DNA of 64,000 nt. Origin: Sphaerochaeta pleomorpha str. Grapes. GTDB lineage: Bacteria; Spirochaetota; Spirochaetia; Sphaerochaetales; Sphaerochaetaceae. Made by a program: the position numbers and the translations under genes. The notes under the pieces were generated by a model. That model worked only from the letters and a program-made list of their open reading frames with translations, was not told where the DNA came from and made no database searches. Shown here in pieces: positions 1-8,183 of the stretch. Each line of letters begins with the position of its first letter. Positions within the stretch are counted from its first letter, which is position 1. The stretch is from NCBI RefSeq assembly GCF_000236685.1, contig NC_016633.1, positions 1,798,001 through 1,862,000 of the forward strand. The letters are read 5' to 3'.

Positions 1-33
1 TTTCATTTCAATATCACTAATAGCTTGTAAACA

Positions 34-183
34 CTAATTCTTCAATTCGATTACCAGATAGAGCGTTTTCAGTTTTATCCTTGCCTGCTCGGTAGAGAAT
101 TGCTAGTAGACACCTTTTTGTCTGGCATTTTTGCTCGCAGACCATGCCAGGACTTCCTTTCTGAGGTCTTCAAGGTCACTAGC
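34..183 (-). pseudogene. IS630-family transposase, C-terminal fragment
   Basis: On the minus strand this stretch reads ASDLEDLRKEVLAWSASKN, then about ten residues, a TAG stop where a Trp is expected, and QFSTEQARIKLKTLYL before a final stop at 34-36. The tail with WxFxxxxARxKLxxLYP is typical of the C-terminus of IS630/ISTc-type DDE transposases. The upstream part of the same gene lies 5 kb away at 5199-5494, on the other side of the IS3-type element, so the gene was split by that insertion. The internal TAG shows that the copy is also decayed. Family assignment is from motif recognition only. Confidence 0.7.
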
Positions 184-203
184 TGTCATGATAGTTTTCG
201 CCA
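184..203. repeat. Left terminal inverted repeat of the IS3-type element
   Basis: TGTCA-TGA-TAGTTTTCGCCA matches the reverse complement of 5179-5198 at 17 of 20 positions. The three mismatches are contiguous (TGA against ACG). Confidence 0.75.
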
Positions 204-221
204 CTAGGAGGGCAAAACATC

Positions 222-710
222 ATGAGATATTCAACAGGATTCCAGGCTTCGGTAGTCCGGAAAGTACTGCAGCGTGGAGACAAAAGCGTCTATCAGGTTT
301 CAAAGGAAACGGGTATCAGTTCTACTACCATTCACAGCTGGATGCTACGGCACAAAGCTGGTAAGCTTGACCTGGACACAGCGGGAGAGCCGACGGTTTC
401 CCAGCGGAGTCCCGGAGAGAAGCTTGCACTTCTGCTTGAAAGCAAAACCCTCGGAGAAGAAGATCTGGGGGAATGGCTGAGACGGCAAGGTCTGCACTCC
501 GAGCACCTCCCCTTGTGGGAACAGGAGTTGACCGGTATGGCAAATGACAAGCAGGGAGAAATACGCAACGAGAACTCGGCACTGAGGAAAGAGAACAAGC
601 GTCTGGAAAAGGAGCTTGCCCGGAAGGAGAAAGCCCTGGCCGAGGTCGCGGTGTTGCTCACATTAAAAAAAAATCATCCGAACCTGTTCGGTCAGGACGA
701 GGACAACTGA
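222..710 (+). CDS. IS3-type transposase OrfA
   Basis: This 162-residue protein supplies the DNA-binding half of the transposase. Residues about 1-50 form a helix-turn-helix (STGFQASVVRKVL ... VSKETGISSTTIHSWMLR). The last third is a charged coiled coil (KENKRLEKELARKEKALAEV), matching the leucine-zipper region of IS3 OrfA proteins. The ATG follows GGAGGGCAAAACATC, a good ribosome site. The gene ends at 708-710, and orfB lies in the -1 frame, reached through the A9 run at 665-673. IS3 elements normally make a fused OrfAB by -1 slippage. Confidence 0.85.
   Translation: MRYSTGFQASVVRKVLQRGDKSVYQVSKETGISSTTIHSWMLRHKAGKLDLDTAGEPTVSQRSPGEKLALLLESKTLGEEDLGEWLRRQGLHSEHLPLWEQELTGMANDKQGEIRNENSALRKENKRLEKELARKEKALAEVAVLLTLKKNHPNLFGQDEDN
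665..673 (+). other. A9 slippery tract, probable -1 ribosomal frameshift site
   Basis: Nine consecutive A residues lie near the end of orfA, in the codons for LKK. A -1 shift here leads into an open frame reading KKKSSEPVRSGRGQLISEQE and then into orfB with no stop. Programmed -1 frameshifting on A-runs is the established way that IS3-family elements make the OrfAB fusion. Its use here is inferred from position and frame. Confidence 0.7.
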
Positions 711-745
711 TATCGGAGCAAGAGAAAGCCGAGATCCTTGCCTTT

Positions 746-1318
746 GTGGATGAGGCAATGCTTCTCGGAGTTTCCCAGAGAAAGACCTGCGAATTTCTTG
801 GAATTGCCGCCAGAACCATCCAGAACTGGCGGCATGAAGGTCTCTGCGACAAGAGGAAAGGGAGCAGCCGGAGGGTTGCCCACAGCCTCACCCAGAATGA
901 GCAGGATGCCTTCTTTTCATTGGCTACCAGCCCCCGGTTCCGGGACAATACGCCCGAGCAGATAGTTGCAACGCTTGCCCAGGAAGGAACTTATATTGCA
1001 AGCGTATCCTCGTTGTACAGGATCCTGCGCAAGCGCGATGCACTCCGTCACCGGCAGGAGTCAAGGAAACCAGCAAAGGCCCAGGTCATGGAAAGGCTTT
1101 CTGTCACCGGTCCCAACCAAATTTGGGCCTGGGATATCACCTGGCTGAAAACCGAGGTGCGTGGTATCTTTCTCTATGCCTATACGATCATCGATGTCTA
1201 TGACCGTAGCATCATAGGCTGGACCATAGAGGACCATGAGTCAGACATCCTTTCCCAGAGGCTCTTTTCACGGGTAACCCGTGACCTGAGGGTGGTACCA
1301 GCTGTGATACACGGCGAT
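746..1318 (+). pseudogene. IS3-type transposase OrfB, 5' part (interrupted)
   Basis: The sequence reads from a GTG at 746, or in the native fusion from the frameshift at about 670. An N-terminal HTH (FLGIAARTIQNWR) and an HTH_21-like region are followed by the rve integrase core. The first catalytic Asp is in WAWDITWLKTEVRG, and the second is in VIHGD, whose GAT codon ends exactly at 1318. There the RIT element interrupts the gene. Joining 1318 to 4746 restores the continuous reading VIHGD-NGHPMRGM and gives a protein of about 329 residues. As it stands the frame runs into the insert and stops at 1370-1372. Confidence 0.85.
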
Positions 1319-1399
1319 TTCAACGATAAATTAGTTTTGCCGAGACCTGTCAGTAATCTTTCCGTTGCCTAGAATTACCAACAAAGATTCGGCAAAATC
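1311..1399. repeat. Left inverted repeat of the RIT element
   Basis: About 89 bp here is inverted at 4631-4719. The outer part is almost perfect (TTCAACGATAAATTAGTTTT onward, including CAGTAATCTTTC and TTGCCTAGAATTA). A short diverged block follows, and the inner GATTCGGCAAAATC matches again. The outermost 8 bp, ACGGCGAT (1311-1318), belong to the IS transposase gene and recur directly at 4738-4745. Confidence 0.85.
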
Positions 1400-1405
1400 A
1401 TTTAT

Positions 1406-2424
1406 CTATAATCCCATTAGCCGCTTGAGAATTTGGGGGTCTTCCCAGTCCTTACTTGTTCCTACCACGTTAGGATTCGCTTTCTCCACTGCCGCGGTGA
1501 TCATGGCAAGATTGGCTGTGGCATAATGCGATATGCTGGAAGAATCAGCATGACCGAGGAATTTGGCCACATTCTCCAACGGCATCCCGTTCAGGTACAG
1601 GTGCATGGCACGGGTCGACCTCATCAGATGAGGGTGTATGCCAGAAAGAACCTCGATGCAAGTTTTGCTTGCCTCTTCCCCATGCTTCTTGAGCAATACG
1701 GCAATGGCATCTGTAGACAACTTCGAAGGCCCATTTCGCTTCCTAGCATAAAACAACGGCCTCTTGGGATCCTTGTAGGATGAAACATGTGGATGTAGGC
1801 ATTGAGATGGGCTACCGTCTTCTCCATCAACGGTATCAGCCTGGTCTTGTTCCCCTTTCCCGTAAGCACTACATAGCATGGAGAGGCTTCCAGATGGAGA
1901 GATCCAAACTGCACATCAACCAACTCCTGTACCCGGCATCCGGTATCATACATGAAGATCATAATCATACAATCTCTTCTTCCCAGCCTTGTATTGGGGT
2001 CTGGAGCCAAGAGCAAAACTTTGAGAGCCTTCTCTGAAAGGTATTCCACAGGCTTTTGCTCTTCCCTGGCTTTGGGCATGGTCCTGATTGATTGGTAGGT
2101 GGCATACAGGGGTACATACTCATCTGCACAATAGCGGAGAAAACTTTTCAGGATTGAGAGCCTGAGGTTACATGTAGAGTCCGCAAGCTCATCTACCAAA
2201 TGCAGGTGTGCTATGAACTCCTTGACATTATCCCTGGTGAAATGATCCAAGGAAAGAAGCGAGGCCTCAACATTTCGGTGCTTACTCATGTAGGAGACAA
2301 AGGAGTACAACCCATACCGGTAGGTCTCAATCGTCCCTTTGCTCATTCTTCTGACATCCTTCAGGTAGACGTCAAAGTAATCCGTTACAAGACGCCACAG
2401 GTCAGCCTTTTTAGTCTTAGCCAT
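1406..2424 (-). pseudogene. Third tyrosine recombinase of the RIT trio, frameshifted
   Basis: The first 215 or so residues read in one frame (MAKTKKADLWRLVTDYFDVY ... AYIHMFH) and contain a SAM-like N-terminal domain and the catalytic Arg in YDTGCRVQELVD. Near 1775-1790 the coding potential moves to another frame, which starts at SSYKDPKRPLFYARKRNG and carries the HxxR-type PHLMRSTRAM, the LGHADSSS box and the Tyr of HYA. The two halves overlap by about 255 nt, so a single small indel near CATGTTTCATCC accounts for it. The start overlaps the end of the middle recombinase by 8 nt, which suggests coupled translation. Programmed frameshifting is possible but there is no obvious slippery motif. 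Confidence 0.75.
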
Positions 2425-3415
2425 GGCTCACCTCCGGCAGGTTGTCCCCAAGCTTTCCATACAGACGCTCGAAGACTGGAAAGAATTCAGGTACCCAATG
2501 CAGATAATACTCGGTATTTTCAATGCAAGAATGTCCAAGATACAGCCTGAGGTAAGGCAGCAGGGCATACACATCCTTTCCATCCTCAATCCATGTGTTG
2601 ATGTTCCTGAATACAAAATGATGCCTCAGGTCATACAACCTGGCATTGTTCCCATTGGAGGATTGCCCTATGCCTGCATCCCTTAGGATGTGACTGAATG
2701 CAATTGAAAGGGAGGAACATTTGTAACTGTCATTAGCTTTTGTAGGAAAGAAATATTTTCTTTCTGGCAAGCGTTTCTGCATGATGAGGTCATATTGCTT
2801 CAATTCCAACAGCAACATCTCTCCAATTGGCAATCTCCTGTCCCTATAGGTCTTTGTCCCCTTGATGTCGAGCCATCCATGTTCCAGATCTACATCCCCG
2901 ACCAGAAGTTTCCTAGCTTCTCCAGGCCTGAGCCCGCAGCAATGGATGGTTGAGAACAGTTGTGGAAGCACATACTGTCTGCTCATCGCTTGGGAAACCG
3001 GGTGGAGGGAACCCATGACCTCGTCAGAGAAGAGTTTTCTTAGCTCATCCTCAGCAAAGAAATAGGGAACATAATCAGGGACTTTTGGGCAAATGCCGTA
3101 GGGAAGGACGTATTGGTCGCTTTCCCCGATTGATTGTAGGTATCTTCCCAGATAGCGTACCAGCAGGATCCTACAGACCTGGCGCTGGACGGACTCCTCA
3201 TCCAACCTGCATATCCACCCGGAGAGCCTCTCCTTGGTAAGCAATGGAGGATACTGGTGTGAATCCCAATATGTGTCGAACATCTTTGTATAGAACAGCA
3301 AGGAGCCAGACTTGTGGGAGTACATATAATGTTCATCAAATCTTTCTATCCTTGAAGCCAGGCTGCTGATATAGCTCATACCGTTGCCCCCTTGTAGTAA
3401 GGGGCAAGGCAACAC
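2417..3415 (-). CDS. Second tyrosine recombinase of the RIT trio
   Basis: This 332-residue phage-integrase-family protein is predicted to act at the element ends together with its two neighbours. Visible catalytic positions are the Arg of CCGLRPGEARKLL, the H/R box LYDLRHHFVFR and the nucleophile region YLGHSCIENTEYYLHW. Its first codons overlap the end of the upstream recombinase by 40 nt, so the annotated ATG may be upstream of the true start; an internal ATG at MSYISSLASR is an alternative. The overlapping three-gene arrangement fits one transcript entering from the right end. Confidence 0.8.
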   Translation of the reverse strand: MLPCPLLQGGNGMSYISSLASRIERFDEHYMYSHKSGSLLFYTKMFDTYWDSHQYPPLLTKERLSGWICRLDEESVQRQVCRILLVRYLGRYLQSIGESDQYVLPYGICPKVPDYVPYFFAEDELRKLFSDEVMGSLHPVSQAMSRQYVLPQLFSTIHCCGLRPGEARKLLVGDVDLEHGWLDIKGTKTYRDRRLPIGEMLLLELKQYDLIMQKRLPERKYFFPTKANDSYKCSSLSIAFSHILRDAGIGQSSNGNNARLYDLRHHFVFRNINTWIEDGKDVYALLPYLRLYLGHSCIENTEYYLHWVPEFFPVFERLYGKLGDNLPEVSHG

Positions 3416-4572
3416 GGCCTGATCTTCTCATATTCGACGGTGGTATAGATAGTGGTCGAATCCATATCCTTATGACCAAGCATGTTGCTGATGGTTCCCA
3501 AAGGTACCCAATTCTGCAGCTGTTTCGATGCTGCATGATGTCTCAGCAGATGTGATCCTTTCCGCTTGGAATCCCGAATCCCAAGTTCAGCAAAAACCCT
3601 CCGGATAATTGCATATATGGCAGAATGCCCTCCAAGTTTATGATAGGGTTCACGATATGATAAAAATACATAACGAATATTGCTTCTAGGTCGCTCCTCC
3701 AGTAGATATTTCTGCATACAGTTGCCTATGACAGGCAAGAGAGGGAGAACCAACAGGTTCCGGGTCTTTGACTGAACTAATGACAAGGTCCCTTTGATCC
3801 AGTCTATATTTTCCAGTTTCAAGTTTATGATATCATTGGCCCTGACACCGAGATAGTAGGTCAATGAAAGAATTGTCCTATCCTTCCAGGAGCCATTCCC
3901 ATTGCAAATGTAGCTGGAGATGGCTGCATCCTCCTCTATTTCAAGCATGGGGATGATGGGAGTATGCCGGGGACAATTGGTTGGTATTGCTTGAAATATT
4001 GCACCCTCATAGCCCAAATACCAGAAAAACTTTCGCATGGCAGAGGCTGCAACACGAATATTAGTCGATACCCATGTGCCTCTCAACACCTCAAAGAAAG
4101 AAATGACCAAGGATCCATTGATTTCTGCGATGTTATGAATATCATTTGCACCCAGATGATTGAGAAACTGGGTTGCTACGTTCCTGTAGCTGTCAATAGT
4201 AAAGACTGACTTCCCTTCAGATTGCAGGTATGCCAGGTATTGTTTCAGCACAGGCTTGAAGGTATCCTGGATAAGGACTGTCTTGGTAACGTTATATCGG
4301 AGATACTCATCGTGAATTGTTCCTGTTTCCAGATAACATAGCATGCGAGAATAGGTAGGATAAGCAATTATACTGGTTTTTCCCTGCCTGATGAGTTCAT
4401 TTGCCTGGTATCTGACAGCTTCGAGCAACCCCATTCCTTCTTCAAGCGGTTGTTGCAACTCCTTCTCTACCCTTAGATAGCAAAGTTCATATAATCGCAA
4501 GGTGGCTTTGTTAAGATAGCGGGTTTGGTCATAGTCCTGCAGAACTTTCAAAACTGCTGACAATTGTTCCAT
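3376..4572 (-). CDS. First tyrosine recombinase of the RIT trio
   Basis: This 398-residue protein is the first gene of the trio. A long N-terminal arm/core-binding region (residues about 1-230, with YLAYLQSEGKSVFTIDSYRN) precedes the catalytic domain. Catalytic residues can be placed in YYLGVRANDIINL (Arg), GSHLLRHHAASKQL (His/Arg), MLGHKDMDSTTIY (His and Tyr). The ATG at 4572 is preceded on its strand by AAGGAGAATATTGT, a strong Shine-Dalgarno. Domain order and length match RIT/Tn554-type recombinases. Confidence 0.85.
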   Translation of the reverse strand: MEQLSAVLKVLQDYDQTRYLNKATLRLYELCYLRVEKELQQPLEEGMGLLEAVRYQANELIRQGKTSIIAYPTYSRMLCYLETGTIHDEYLRYNVTKTVLIQDTFKPVLKQYLAYLQSEGKSVFTIDSYRNVATQFLNHLGANDIHNIAEINGSLVISFFEVLRGTWVSTNIRVAASAMRKFFWYLGYEGAIFQAIPTNCPRHTPIIPMLEIEEDAAISSYICNGNGSWKDRTILSLTYYLGVRANDIINLKLENIDWIKGTLSLVQSKTRNLLVLPLLPVIGNCMQKYLLEERPRSNIRYVFLSYREPYHKLGGHSAIYAIIRRVFAELGIRDSKRKGSHLLRHHAASKQLQNWVPLGTISNMLGHKDMDSTTIYTTVEYEKIRPCCLAPYYKGATV

Positions 4573-4630
4573 ACAATATTCTCCTTTGGATGAATACAGT
4601 ATGTAGTCATTTCAGATATTGGCGTGAAAA

Positions 4631-4719
4631 GATTTTGCCGAATCCCTAGTGTTAATTCTAGGCAACAGAAAGATTACTGACAGGTCTCGGCAAAACTAAT
4701 TTATCGTTGAAATCGCCGT
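4631..4719. repeat. Right inverted repeat of the RIT element
   Basis: This is the inverted partner of 1311-1399. Its outer end, AATCGCCGT (4711-4719), is the reverse complement of the target-side ACGGCGATT at the left end. It runs straight into the perfect palindrome at 4712-4745. Confidence 0.85.
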
Positions 4720-4745
4720 TTTGTTGAATTCAACAAAACGGCGAT
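4712..4745. repeat. 34-bp perfect palindrome at the right end of the RIT element
   Basis: ATCGCCGTTTTGTTGAA is followed directly by its exact reverse complement, centred on GAATTC. It lies between the right inverted repeat and the IS gene and has no counterpart at the left end. The outer arm ends in ACGGCGAT, the same 8 bp as the target at 1311-1318. It may be a recombinase-binding or crossover site, or a trace of the previous insertion site. Confidence 0.9.
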
Positions 4746-5162
4746 AACGGCCACCCGATGCGGGGCATGACACTGGCTGTATTCCTTGATTCGCTGTTCA
4801 TCAGCCGGAGCTATTCGAGGCCCCGCTGCAGCAATGACAACGCATTCATCGAATCCTGGCACAGGACACTCAAATACTCGGTGGGTTACCCAAAGCAATT
4901 TTCTACGATTTCCACCGCAAGGATCTGGTACGCCGATTTCGTCGCTTGGTACAACAGTTGCCATCTACACTCAGGCCTGTCCTACGTTACCCCTATACAG
5001 GTAAGGAAGGGCGAGGCCCAACAGTTGTATTCCGAACGAAACAAGACAATCATAGAGGCAAAAGCCGCTCATCCGGAACGCTGGAGAAAGGGAAAAACCA
5101 GAACCTATGCACTCCCAGCGGTAACGGCATTCTACCGTCCGGCAGAAAAGGCAGTTTGCTGA
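4746..5162 (+). pseudogene. IS3-type transposase OrfB, 3' part
   Basis: This continues the interrupted OrfB from the codon after the second catalytic Asp: NGHPMRGMTLAVFLDSL, then the third catalytic residue, the Glu of CSNDNAFIESWHRTLKY, and the conserved WYNSCHLHSGLSYVTPIQV. It ends with a stop at 5160-5162. No intact start precedes it, so it is silent unless the RIT element excises precisely. Confidence 0.85.
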
Positions 5163-5178
5163 AATTGTTTATAAAAAA

Positions 5179-5198
5179 TGGCGAAAACTACGTTGACA
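5179..5198. repeat. Right terminal inverted repeat of the IS3-type element
   Basis: TGGCGAAAACTACGTTGACA is the inverted partner of 184-203 and ends in CA-3', as expected for IS3 termini. Confidence 0.75.
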
Positions 5199-5494
5199 AA
5201 TACCGAGGTTGTCGATTCTGCGATTTTCAAGGGATTGGTTTGAAAGGGAGGAAAGCTCGCACTCCGCAATATCAAACCAGCTCCCATGCTTCGGCGTATA
5301 GTGGATTTCCAGCCGCAAAGCCAGAGAAAATGCCTCTTGCGAAGGGGGGATGTCTCATATAAGAATGAAATTCCATGAGTGTTGAGATTGTCGTTCACAA
5401 GCACCGCTTTCTTGGCCTTCGGGTATTGCTCATCCAACAACCATTTGATTTCCCGGAACGTCGACAGCGAATCCCTCATGAAGATGAGAAACAC
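5199..5494 (-). pseudogene. IS630-family transposase, central fragment
   Basis: The minus strand reads MRDSLSTFREIKWLLDEQYP, then VLVNDNLNTHGISFLYETSP, the D-N-x-x-T-H catalytic box of IS630 transposases. A frame change follows, after which LEIHYTPKHGSWFDIAECEL, the equally characteristic Y-T-P-x-H-x-S-W-x-x-x-A-E box, can be read down to the IS3 junction at 5199. The 5' end of the gene is missing beyond about 5540. Together with 34-183 this is one dead gene cut by the IS3-type insertion. Confidence 0.75.
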
Positions 5495-5664
5495 CAGGGA
5501 CTCAGGGAAACCAGACCCGACAAGGACCGAAGCCTATATATTCAGGGGGTGTTCTCTAGTAAAAATTGGCCAATGGACGCTTACTGTTAAAACCTAATTA
5601 ACACCAGATACAGTAGTTTTGAATCAAAAAGACACCATTTGCGATCGATGCTAAACTAGGATTA

Positions 5665-7080
5665 TTACAGGCAAATATACAAGTTCTGATTTTGTTTAAC
5701 CCTATTCGGAAAAGAAGCAAATGTAATAATAACCCAACAAATCACAAGGGTTCTCGAAATAATATTCCAGTTGAAAGCAAAACTAGCAAACATTGCAAAA
5801 GAAAGTCGGGCATAGATGATGCACATAATGTACTGAACTTCCAGATATTTCACATAAACGATTTTTCTTTCAACCCATGCAGCAACAGCCATGTTGAAAC
5901 AAGTGAACAGCGGTGCAAGAAGGGGCCCTAAATATAGATACCCGTACGCCACTACTGAAAACAGATATCCAGAAGTTTTCGTACCTGAATAAATATACAA
6001 ATTATAAAGTTCGCTGGTCGTATAACCGGTGTTCTTAAAAAAGTAATGCAATCCAAAAGTATTTCTTAAAAAATCAAAAATTATTGTAAAGAAGGATACA
6101 TTGGAAATCATGGCAAACTCAAGATTTCTTGCAACCGTCTTCACAGAATAGAAATAGGAGTCTATCTGATTGGATAGCAAATATAAATCAAAATTGTTAT
6201 TTTTTATCGCTGATAGATACGAATCATAACTAAAAACATAGAAAACTTTATAAATTGTCAACAAACCGATGACTATACAGGCAATGACTAAAACATTTCG
6301 AATAATTTCCTTCCGGTACCGTGGGAATAATCTTGGTAGTATCCATATGAAAACATAAACAAGATATACTTGAGACAATCTGCCTTCCGAAGATATCAGG
6401 CAAAGCCTAATAAGTGCACAAAATAAAGCAAAGTACACATATTTCTTCTGTGCTGTTTTCTGATAACAGATATATGATTTATAGAATATCAGAATTACCA
6501 GGAACATAAGACCGAATGAAATGATTGCACTAATAATGGGATTATCGCCTATTTCCCCTGCAAGACGCAATGACGTTGCCGGTTTAAGAGCAATAAAAGT
6601 GAACGCATCTGCCCCAGTAAGGAAAAACAGAATAATTGAAGTAAAAATAAAAACAATATAAATTGCCGGTACACCCTTGATTTTAATTGACTGTTTTTCG
6701 ATTTCTCCTTTCCGTTTTCTACTAAACTGAAGAATGATAAAACAAAAAAGCGAAGAAATTACTAATTCTGCAATTAAAAGCCAAACAGCAACCAATGCAG
6801 ATTTATTACTGACATAGGGCCCCAAATCAGAGAAGTAGCCAGAAACACTGCCGATAGCCGGCAATACTACAAACCTTAACCATTGAATCGCAAGAAAAAT
6901 ATAAATTGTAATTTTCGCAGTGCTACTAGACCAGCGCAACTTGCGATATATTATAATGGCAAACTGCGCATAAATCAACGGCAGGATAGTGATCGCTTGA
7001 TAAGATGAGCAAACATTGTTGATGTTCAGAAGATAAATAATAAATGCGATTGCTGAAGATAATACAATTGTAATTGACAA
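5665..7080 (-). CDS. O-antigen polymerase-like membrane protein (Wzy type)
   Basis: This 471-residue, strongly hydrophobic protein has about 11-12 predicted membrane spans separated by short charged loops and one longer loop in the C-terminal third (residues about 300-400). That topology is typical of Wzy-type O-antigen polymerases, which join repeat units at the outer face of the inner membrane. Sequence conservation in this family is poor, so the call rests on topology and on its place as the last gene of the polysaccharide cluster, 17 nt behind a glycosyltransferase. It is very AT-rich relative to the genes around 19 kb, as such genes often are. A distant alternative is another multispanning exopolysaccharide protein. 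Confidence 0.7.
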   Translation of the reverse strand: MSITIVLSSAIAFIIYLLNINNVCSSYQAITILPLIYAQFAIIIYRKLRWSSSTAKITIYIFLAIQWLRFVVLPAIGSVSGYFSDLGPYVSNKSALVAVWLLIAELVISSLFCFIILQFSRKRKGEIEKQSIKIKGVPAIYIVFIFTSIILFFLTGADAFTFIALKPATSLRLAGEIGDNPIISAIISFGLMFLVILIFYKSYICYQKTAQKKYVYFALFCALIRLCLISSEGRLSQVYLVYVFIWILPRLFPRYRKEIIRNVLVIACIVIGLLTIYKVFYVFSYDSYLSAIKNNNFDLYLLSNQIDSYFYSVKTVARNLEFAMISNVSFFTIIFDFLRNTFGLHYFFKNTGYTTSELYNLYIYSGTKTSGYLFSVVAYGYLYLGPLLAPLFTCFNMAVAAWVERKIVYVKYLEVQYIMCIIYARLSFAMFASFAFNWNIISRTLVICWVIITFASFPNRVKQNQNLYICL

Positions 7081-7097
7081 CTCAGATTATCCTCCCT

Positions 7098-8183
7098 TCA
7101 ATCACAAAAATTTTTCATCGCAATCTCACTGAATTTATCATTCTCCACAGAAATTTGCGCCAAATAATCGGCACTTCTCTTTTCAAGTTTGTTGAATGAA
7201 AGCTGATGATACCATTTATATAAGTTGTTCTTCATATTTATATCAATACAACAGTCGCTTACTTCAAAGCCAAATCCTAGTCCTTTGGCAATCTCGCCCA
7301 CATAAGTATCAGGAGAAACCAGGATAGGAATCCTAGCATATAATGCATGGAAGAACTTAATGGAAATAGCCAAGCGTACATTGATCGTATCATTACCGTA
7401 AAGATTGTTGATGATATCGATCTTTCCCAGGTATTTTGCCGTATCACCTACAGGGAAAGAATCATGGAATATGGTATTTTTGATACCATTTACTTCCGAG
7501 TAGTCCTTCAATACATTTGCATGGGTGCCGTAATAGTGCAGTTCAAACCGCGAATCATTAGCAAACACATCAAGAAGCTTCTGATTTCGCTCAAAATAAC
7601 GCACATACCCGATAAAACCGATACGTATGGGCTCATCAGGCTGACGTATTCCGTTATGACGCTGTATTTCTGCAAGAACAGAAAGGTTCAGGCTATGCAC
7701 TGGTATATAATCTATTCCAGTAGGTAAAAAATCTAAAAAACCCTTGGACGAAATGGTAATGAACGCTGCATTTCTAAAAACCGCGTCGTAACGTTTCTGA
7801 CGACTAGGCTTTGTATAACCCATGTCATCGCGAACATTTAGGCAATATTTTCCCTTATATTTTCGACTGAGGTACCAAGCAAATATAAAAATGGCAACAT
7901 CGTTCCAAACAATCACAAAATCATACTTATTCTTATTCAATATCCTCGTTGCATATGGAAGGAACATCATATACTTGATTTCCTTAATTATTCGAGGCCA
8001 ACCAGGCTTTACAACGTTTACATAACGATACTTCTTTCTACACTCAAATTCCTCATCCTCATTGTATTTATCCATATATATAATATCGTATTCTATACCA
8101 CATGTTTTAAGTAAATCAGTATACAAAGAAATCAGTGACATATGCTTGATATTAACTGCGCTTAAAATAGCTATCTTTTTCAA
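7098..8183 (-). CDS. GT-B fold glycosyltransferase
   Basis: A 361-residue cytoplasmic protein. It has an N-terminal Rossmann-like start (KKIAILSAVNIKHMSLISLY) and a C-terminal donor-binding half with IRIGFIGYVRYFERNQKLLD and FHALYARIPILVSPDTYVGE, as in GT4-like transferases, though the usual E-x7-E motif is not clear. The likely start is a TTG at 8183 preceded by AAAGGAAAAAACAC. It probably adds one sugar to the lipid-linked repeat unit and is co-transcribed with the Wzy-like gene. Donor and acceptor cannot be read from the sequence. Confidence 0.75.
   Translation of the reverse strand: MKKIAILSAVNIKHMSLISLYTDLLKTCGIEYDIIYMDKYNEDEEFECRKKYRYVNVVKPGWPRIIKEIKYMMFLPYATRILNKNKYDFVIVWNDVAIFIFAWYLSRKYKGKYCLNVRDDMGYTKPSRQKRYDAVFRNAAFITISSKGFLDFLPTGIDYIPVHSLNLSVLAEIQRHNGIRQPDEPIRIGFIGYVRYFERNQKLLDVFANDSRFELHYYGTHANVLKDYSEVNGIKNTIFHDSFPVGDTAKYLGKIDIINNLYGNDTINVRLAISIKFFHALYARIPILVSPDTYVGEIAKGLGFGFEVSDCCIDINMKNNLYKWYHQLSFNKLEKRSADYLAQISVENDKFSEIAMKNFCD

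Larger units (their letters stand above)
1319..4745 (-). mobile_element. RIT-type element (three tandem tyrosine recombinases)
   Basis: This is a 3427-bp insert with long inverted repeats at both ends and three overlapping minus-strand tyrosine recombinase genes and nothing else. That is the defining layout of recombinase-in-trio elements, distantly related to the Tn554 TnpABC set. The boundaries are exact, because removing 1319-4745 restores the IS3-type OrfB frame across codons GAT and AAC. An 8-bp direct repeat, ACGGCGAT, flanks it (1311-1318 and 4738-4745); whether this is a duplication or shared crossover homology cannot be told from one copy. The third recombinase carries a frameshift, so autonomous mobility is doubtful. 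Confidence 0.85.
184..5198 (+). mobile_element. IS3-type insertion sequence, interrupted by a RIT element
   Basis: The element begins TGTCATGATAGTTTTCGCCA at 184 and ends with the inverted counterpart TGGCGAAAACTACGTTGACA at 5198, giving 5'-TG...CA-3' termini as in the IS3 family. Inside are orfA (222-710) and a split orfB (746-1318 and 4746-5162). Without the inner 3427-bp insert the IS would be about 1.6 kb. It lies in an IS630-type transposase gene. The bases flanking the two ends do not give a clear short target duplication, so the insertion may be old or slightly rearranged. Confidence 0.8.

Noticed and set aside
131-661. Several overlapping open frames on both strands in the first 700 bp
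   Set aside because: They are shadows of orfA and lack ribosome sites; only the frame from 222 has motifs.
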